From IMG/VR virus record IMGVR_UViG_3300025626_000025, positions 1 through 62,834 of that record: a DNA stretch of 62,834 nucleotides; one strand, written 5' to 3'. Below the pieces are notes generated by a model. It was not told where the DNA came from. It searched no databases and worked only from the letters and a program-made list of their open reading frames with translations. Positions 59,001 through 62,834 of the stretch are shown here, piece after piece. A program made the position numbers and the translations under genes. Position 1 is the first letter of the stretch; each line of letters begins with the position of its first letter. Origin of the DNA: a virus.

Positions 59001-60712
59001 TTCAAGGTATTCAAGGTGACTTAGGTGTCCAAGGTATTTCTGGATTTGTCGGTTCTGTTGGTGCGCAAGGTGCGCAGGGCGTTCAAGGATTGCAGGGAAC
59101 TCAAGGTTTCCAAGGTGACTTGGGTTCTCAGGGTATCCAAGGTGGCGGTGGCTTCCAAGGTGCAGATGGACAACAAGGTGACGAAGGTGAAGTCGGTGGA
59201 GATGGAGCGCAGGGTATCCAAGGTAGCTTTGGTTTACAAGGCGGCGATGGCTTCCAAGGTGTTCAAGGTCTTCAAGGCGAACGTGGACTAGACGGTATCG
59301 GTGCAACTGGTATCCAAGGTAACGATGGTGTTCAAGGTATTCAAGGTTCTCAAGCGGCACAAGGTATCCAAGGTGATACAGGTCCGATTGGTATTGGTCT
59401 ACAAGGTATGCAAGGCGCACAAGGTTTCCAAGGTGCTGAAGGCTTCCAAGGATTTGGTGGTTTCCAAGGTATTTCTGGTGAAGGTAATCAGGGTATTCAA
59501 GGTACTAACGGCTTCCAAGGCTTCCAAGGTGACAATGGCTTCCAAGGTTCGACTGGTGCGGGCAACCAAGGTACTCAAGGTTTCCAAGGTGCTGCTGGTA
59601 TTGGGGATGAAGGTCTTCAAGGTATCGGTGGTTTCCAAGGTACTCAAGGACTTGTTGGTGGCGATGGTGGAACTGGTTTACAGGGTTACACAGGTTTCCA
59701 AGGCGCACAGGGCTTCCAAGGACTTGTTGGTGGAACTGGTGACGGTGGTTCGCAGGGTACTCAGGGCGTTCAAGGCGACTTGGGCGAAACTGGTCCGCAA
59801 GGTACTACTGGGCAAGGCGTACAAGGTATGCAAGGCATCCAAGGTATCCAAGGTGACTTAGGTTTCCAAGGTGCTATCGGTGGTGGTGTACAGGGCTTCC
59901 AAGGTGCTACAGGTATTCAAGGGGACTACGGTTTCCAAGGTACACAGGGTGTGCAAGGTCCAGGTAACGAAGGTGGTGTTGGCAACCTACAAAACATCCA
60001 CACATCTCCATTACAAGACACTGCATTGTTTATCCCATTCTTTGAAGCTGGTGCTGACCAAAGACAGCTACTTGCTACATTGGGACCTAACCCAGGTGGT
60101 GAACAAAACTTCTTCTACACCTCTAACGTAGATGAACTTAGCGTTGAAAACATTGACGTGGCGGGTAACCTTACTGTTGGTGGCGCTCTTACAGCGGCAT
60201 CGTTGAGTGGTGTTACTTCTGACATGAACTTGCCAAATGACACATACTTCGGTTTCGGTGATACTAATGCAACAAAGATTGGGCTTGACACTACAGGTTC
60301 TGGCGCATTCTTAATTGACTGTGATACGACTGTAGCAACCGCTGTTGTTATTGAAAACAGATCAAGTGGTACTGCAATCTTTACTTTCGACACTACAACA
60401 GGCGACTTCACTGCAACTGGTGATATCATCACAAACTCTGATGCTAGATTGAAAGAGAATGTCGAGATTGTTGGGGAAGCACTTAGCAAAGTGAATAACA
60501 TGAGAGGCGTTTACTTCAACAAGAAAACACAACCAGACGTAAGAAAGATTGGTTTGATTGCTCAAGAAGTCGAAAATGTTATCCCAGAAGCAGTTATAAC
60601 TGATGACAGCGATGAGCAAATTAAGAGTGTTGCCTACGGCGCATTGGTTGGTTTGTTGATTGAAGCAATTAAAGACTTGGATGAGAAAGTAGAAGAGATC
60701 AAAGTCCAATAA
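56003..60712 (+). CDS. collagen-like tail fibre with cupredoxin-like insert and S74 chaperone
   Basis: This 1,569-residue fibre is dominated by Gly-X-Gln collagen-like triplets (GIQGVQGVQG style) in several long blocks, broken by globular beta inserts at about residues 245-375, 510-650, 690-795 and 870-990. The insert at 690-795 resembles a cupredoxin: RGFTYIFNVNAVGHPFEIRV and YYQCQVHASMGG place His735, Cys778, His781 and Met784 like a type-1 copper site. The C terminus is a peptidase S74 intramolecular chaperone (SDARLKENVEIVGEALSKVNNMRGVYFNKK, IGLIAQEVENVIPEAV, LLIEAIKDLDEKVEE). Two lines of shaft, tip and folding domain are thus visible. It is followed by a strong terminator. Confidence 0.85.
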   Translation: MPFKSISGSRIIGQGQPQAVPIQLDPAPYKGAIAYGSDGLIYVSNGTAWNAVGSGIQGTTGIQGDDGIQGLQGTYGPGFDVIGSVPDVDTGGDPQATLNTAFPSVTTGQAAIDEADDELWVYDGTNWVNVGSFRGVQGFQGDTGVQGLQGTIGEEGIQGSRGFRGNQGVQGPQGTTGIQGVQGIQGNQGVQGVQGVQGVQGNQGVQGLLGNQGVQGPQSIQGTTGIQGDVGFQGFSGDDSGMVVQYNVGHTFAEPSPATSGFMVFNSPAADTGALTGATKLWIADSDTFNIDLTAYFNAIGSSSSTNKGYMKFTLRDNPSKYAIFSIQGLTDDGNYFDLDVTYLSGNGLKEDFVAEDLPSNPGTYISLPCIVAFDISGDRGFQGVQGVQGIQGTTGIQGDLGFQGVQGPQSIQGTQGIQGIQGDTGFQGTQGVQGLQGVQGVQSVQGVQGAQGTNGIQGTQGTQGIQSVQGIQGVQGVQGGAGFQGAQGTQGNQGVQGAVGHYGGLTYEWDFLNEQTPSTFPGTSKWKLNNTDITLATVLTLDDIPLNNYTNDIDEVFDWLQTIPAGSGSKGLIVLESFDDGNGPGGHHQAVYEFTNFTWDGVGKTFGWFDIVYVGQYGLPNNDWQTDVIDTSHPSKTLINFVPRGEAGSQGTQGVQGVQGIQGVQGVQGVQGPQSIQGTTGIQGSQGTQGAEGARTFVVTNSGTSDYLIDGVADPTIHLIRGFTYIFNVNAVGHPFEIRVSNGGAAFNDGVTNNGEDNGLIYFRVPFDAPASLYYQCQVHASMGGVIVTSDLGPQGTQGVQGIQGVQGVQGLQGFQGAGNQGTTGSQGVLGLQGDDGVQGFPGPIGPQGVQGTTGSQGTLGLQGQTGSFGGVTFDYTFSTNTAATDPGVGTLKFNNTVLSSASILFMDDRDDNFTDIQPFLRTIDDSTATIKGHFKVSINGEPQNFAIYTIDGLTEAAGYFAIDASYISGSVANFADGADVVITFARTGDVGPVGSQGVQGIQGDLGVQGISGFVGSVGAQGAQGVQGLQGTQGFQGDLGSQGIQGGGGFQGADGQQGDEGEVGGDGAQGIQGSFGLQGGDGFQGVQGLQGERGLDGIGATGIQGNDGVQGIQGSQAAQGIQGDTGPIGIGLQGMQGAQGFQGAEGFQGFGGFQGISGEGNQGIQGTNGFQGFQGDNGFQGSTGAGNQGTQGFQGAAGIGDEGLQGIGGFQGTQGLVGGDGGTGLQGYTGFQGAQGFQGLVGGTGDGGSQGTQGVQGDLGETGPQGTTGQGVQGMQGIQGIQGDLGFQGAIGGGVQGFQGATGIQGDYGFQGTQGVQGPGNEGGVGNLQNIHTSPLQDTALFIPFFEAGADQRQLLATLGPNPGGEQNFFYTSNVDELSVENIDVAGNLTVGGALTAASLSGVTSDMNLPNDTYFGFGDTNATKIGLDTTGSGAFLIDCDTTVATAVVIENRSSGTAIFTFDTTTGDFTATGDIITNSDARLKENVEIVGEALSKVNNMRGVYFNKKTQPDVRKIGLIAQEVENVIPEAVITDDSDEQIKSVAYGALVGLLIEAIKDLDEKVEEIKVQ

Positions 60713-60734
60713 GATTTCTGTATCTATTGATGAA

Positions 60735-60772
60735 ATAGGGGGGTCTAAGCTTTTAGTACCCCCCTATTTTTT
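60735..60772 (+). terminator. strong terminator after the collagen-like fibre gene
   Basis: Ten-bp stem ATAGGGGGGT (60735-60744) / ACCCCCCTAT (60758-60767), with a smaller CTAA/TTAG stem in the loop, followed by six T. Confidence 0.9.
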
Positions 60773-60779
60773 ATAAATA
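60772..60779 (+). promoter_or_regulatory. T4-type late promoter touching the terminator
   Basis: Exact TATAAATA. Its first T is the last T of the terminator T-run, so end of one transcript and start of the next are directly joined. Next gene starts at 60814. Confidence 0.75.
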
Positions 60780-60813
60780 GAATAAAGCCAATAATACATA
60801 AAAGAGATTTAAA

Positions 60814-61140
60814 ATGGGATCAAAAGCAAATATATACATCGATCAGGGAACTGACTTTCGTATCTCGTTAGAGTTGTTCGACGGTGACGATGACGATTTG
60901 GTAATCAACACCTTCAGTTTTTTTGCTGACCTAAGAAAAATGTACTCTTCCAAGAGAACAGCAGAGTTTACAATAGAAAAAAACGAAAATGATATCACTC
61001 TAGTTCTGGATGCAGAAACGACTGCCAATCTAAGACCTGGAAAATACGAATATGATGTGCTGATGAGAAAATCAAGTGGTGAGATGTCTAAGATAGTTGA
61101 AGGATTAGCTATTGTTATTCCAACCATCACGGAGGTATAA
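60814..61140 (+). CDS. small virion protein, BppU-N-like fold
   Basis: This 108-residue protein reads KANIYIDQGTDFRISLELFDGDDDDLVINTFSFFADLRKMYSSKRTAEFTIEKNENDITLVLDAETTANLRPGKYEYDVLMRKSSGE. It has the strand order of the small immunoglobulin-like N-terminal domains of phage baseplate upper proteins (for example BppU). Such one-domain proteins occur next to fibre genes in marine myoviruses. Three bases separate it from the next gene. The fold call is by pattern only. Confidence 0.6.
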   Translation: MGSKANIYIDQGTDFRISLELFDGDDDDLVINTFSFFADLRKMYSSKRTAEFTIEKNENDITLVLDAETTANLRPGKYEYDVLMRKSSGEMSKIVEGLAIVIPTITEV

Positions 61141-61143
61141 CTT

Positions 61144-62834
61144 GTGAGTATTAAAGTTAAAGTTGGTCAGACTAAGAACATTCGAATAGTCGCGGCGGCT
61201 GAGAAAAAACCACTCATTGTACCAGATTCAATTACAATGGGTATCGACACAGTAGGTAGATACGTCGCTCAAATTGATGCTGGCGCAGGCATTATTGTAT
61301 CCCCAGAGAATAATGTAGAGACAGCAAACCTCGTAATTAGTCACAGCGATACTTCTTCGCAGTTAAGTTCTAACAATGATGGGCTGACTTTTGCAGGAAA
61401 TATTGACCTCGACACATTTGGTCACGTAACTCAATTTTATAACAGTTCATTAAACCCAATAAACTTCTCATCTACCAACAATGTAATTTCGGCAGATGAT
61501 ATTACGTTTGGTAACACAGCCATCACTTTGGGTGGTACTACTAACGAGATTATCGGTCTTGATAAGATTGATGCAGGTGGATTGGTATTAGAACTCAATA
61601 CAATCACAAGCCAAGGCGATGTTGTATTACAGCCAGCAGCGAACAACGTTGTAAATGTAGATAATTCACGCATCACAAATGTTCTTGATCCGATTGATGG
61701 TAAAGATGCTATCAACAAAGGCTACCTTGAATTTGAATTAGAACGTGTAGAGAACACCGTTAAGATCGTTGATGATCCGATTATTGGAACTGATGCGACA
61801 AACAAACGGTACGTGGACAATTTGGTTCAAGGTTTTGTTGTTAGACCACAAGCATTAGCGGCTACTACAGAAGACTTGGGTGCTACGTTTGAGGCTGGCA
61901 ATACTACAGTAACAGCAACTCTTACTATTCCACCAGTTAATTTCTTGTACGTTGACGATGTTACTACTTGGTCACTTGGTAAAAACCTTGTTGTTAAAGA
62001 TCAGATAAATGCTCGTGAAAACGGTTCTTATGACCTTATCCAAGTTGGTTCTGCAAACACAGAATGGGTATTTGAAAGAAGTAACTTCTCTACCAATAAA
62101 GAGCTACCAGGATCATATGAGTTTATAACAGACGGTACTGTTAATGGTGGTACAGGTTGGGTTACTACTGTTAATGACGCATCAAGCTTTAATGTTAACA
62201 CAGATGACGTTAATTGGGTTCAATTCCAAGGTGAAGGTACTTTCACTGCTGGGTCTGGGCTAACCCTTAATGGTACTCAGTTTAATGTTGCACAACAGCT
62301 ACCGCTAACACAGATCGACCCAGTTAGTGACACTCTTACTATAAGTGGTACAGGTTCTTTAATCCTTCCGCAAGGTGAAACAGCCGATAGACCTTCAAAT
62401 GCTACTGGTTCTATTAGATTTAATTCGGCTGATGGTCAGTTTGAAGGATATGATGGTATTGCTTGGTCTGGTCTTGGTGGTGTTATTGACGTTGATCAAA
62501 ACACTAAGATTACGGCTGAGGATAGCCCAGGTGCTGATAACAACCAACTTAAATTCTTTACTGGTGGCTCTATTGCCGCTATGTTCGATCTATCTAACCA
62601 AGCAAACTTCTATGGAAATGTAGATGTTAGTTATGGTAATTTAATTGTAAATGCTATTGCAAGTAATGCATCCCCTTCTGCGGCTAACACATACGATCTT
62701 GGTACGAATAGTCAAAATTGGAGAACATTGTATGTTGATAACATTACCTCTGATGATCAAGTAATTAAATTTGATACTACAGGCGCTCTTGTTCTTCCAT
62801 CTGGTACTGAGGCTCAAAGACCTACTGAACAAGT
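61144..62834 (+). CDS. tail fibre protein, cut by the window end
   Basis: An open frame starting at GTG 61144, three bases after the previous stop and behind GGAGG (61130-61134), runs 563 codons to the end of the window without a stop. The N terminus VSIKVKVGQTKNIRIVAAAEKKP is followed by fibre-type strands, LDPIDGKDAINKGYLEFELERVENT and VVDDPIIGTDATNKRYVDNL (a fibre motif found in T4 gp12/gp37 relatives). Later repeats of the type ILPQGETADRPSNATGSIRFNSADGQFEGYDGIAW and VLPSGTEAQRPTEQ occur. It is probably a long fibre. Length and C-terminal domain cannot be seen. Confidence 0.72.
   Translation, partial: MSIKVKVGQTKNIRIVAAAEKKPLIVPDSITMGIDTVGRYVAQIDAGAGIIVSPENNVETANLVISHSDTSSQLSSNNDGLTFAGNIDLDTFGHVTQFYNSSLNPINFSSTNNVISADDITFGNTAITLGGTTNEIIGLDKIDAGGLVLELNTITSQGDVVLQPAANNVVNVDNSRITNVLDPIDGKDAINKGYLEFELERVENTVKIVDDPIIGTDATNKRYVDNLVQGFVVRPQALAATTEDLGATFEAGNTTVTATLTIPPVNFLYVDDVTTWSLGKNLVVKDQINARENGSYDLIQVGSANTEWVFERSNFSTNKELPGSYEFITDGTVNGGTGWVTTVNDASSFNVNTDDVNWVQFQGEGTFTAGSGLTLNGTQFNVAQQLPLTQIDPVSDTLTISGTGSLILPQGETADRPSNATGSIRFNSADGQFEGYDGIAWSGLGGVIDVDQNTKITAEDSPGADNNQLKFFTGGSIAAMFDLSNQANFYGNVDVSYGNLIVNAIASNASPSAANTYDLGTNSQNWRTLYVDNITSDDQVIKFDTTGALVLPSGTEAQRPTEQ

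Noticed and set aside
56170-59970. CRISPR array or simple tandem repeat
   Set aside because: The repeats keep one reading frame with Gly every third codon and are interrupted by folded domains; there are no spacers.

Overview
The window is part of the genome of a large contractile-tailed phage (myovirus) of the T4 superfamily. The call rests on a replication block with sliding clamp gp45, clamp loader gp44/gp62 and the RegA repressor, on a T4-type baseplate and tail set (gp4, gp54-like, gp26, gp29-like, gp48, gp53, gp27, gp5, gp25, gp6, gp8), and on repeated T4-type late promoters (TATAAATA). The structural proteins look most like those of marine T4-like phages: very large baseplate-periphery proteins, a DUF4815-type protein, an NDGTGDPLR-motif fibre protein, a 3,700-residue repeat protein and a collagen-like fibre. 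No photosynthesis genes are present here, and the early promoters match proteobacterial sigma-70 (TTGACA, 17 bp, TATAAT). A heterotrophic marine proteobacterial host is my inference and is not proven by the sequence.

Layout. (1) 1-5.4 kb: replication and nucleotide metabolism on the plus strand: DUF465-like protein, DexA-like exonuclease, glycosyltransferase, gp45, gp44, a zinc-ribbon protein, gp62, RegA and dUTPase. (2) 5.4-8.3 kb: secreted small protein, Hsp20 chaperone under a late promoter, metallophosphoesterase and conserved small phage proteins. (3) 8.3-15.1 kb: an accessory array of small genes, most with their own sigma-70 promoter. The -35 box often lies in a terminator-like hairpin loop or contains the TGA stop codon of the previous gene. 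This region also holds a RelA/SpoT-like synthetase gene, a SpoT/MESH1-like HD hydrolase gene and a third gene; all three products begin with a capsid-targeting-like peptide. A non-coding tRNA-like RNA follows, with its own consensus promoter. (4) 15.1-19.9 kb: minus-strand operon gp4 -> conserved protein -> gp54-like tube protein -> gp26 with a -1 frameshift extension -> tape-measure-like protein. It ends at a bidirectional terminator. (5) 19.9-62.8 kb: plus-strand baseplate and fibre genes from gp48 to a fibre protein cut by the window end, with late promoters before six blocks.

Working together: the clamp and its loader serve replication, and in T4 gp45 also activates late transcription, which fits the late promoters in front of the structural blocks. 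Tail penetration seems to use an M15 peptidase domain on a separate hub protein, since the gp5-like spike has no visible lysozyme domain. A subtilase lies in the fibre/baseplate block. The most unusual parts are the alarmone synthetase/hydrolase pair with capsid-targeting-like leaders, the fused terminator/promoter elements of the early array, and the seven-T frameshift site in gp26.
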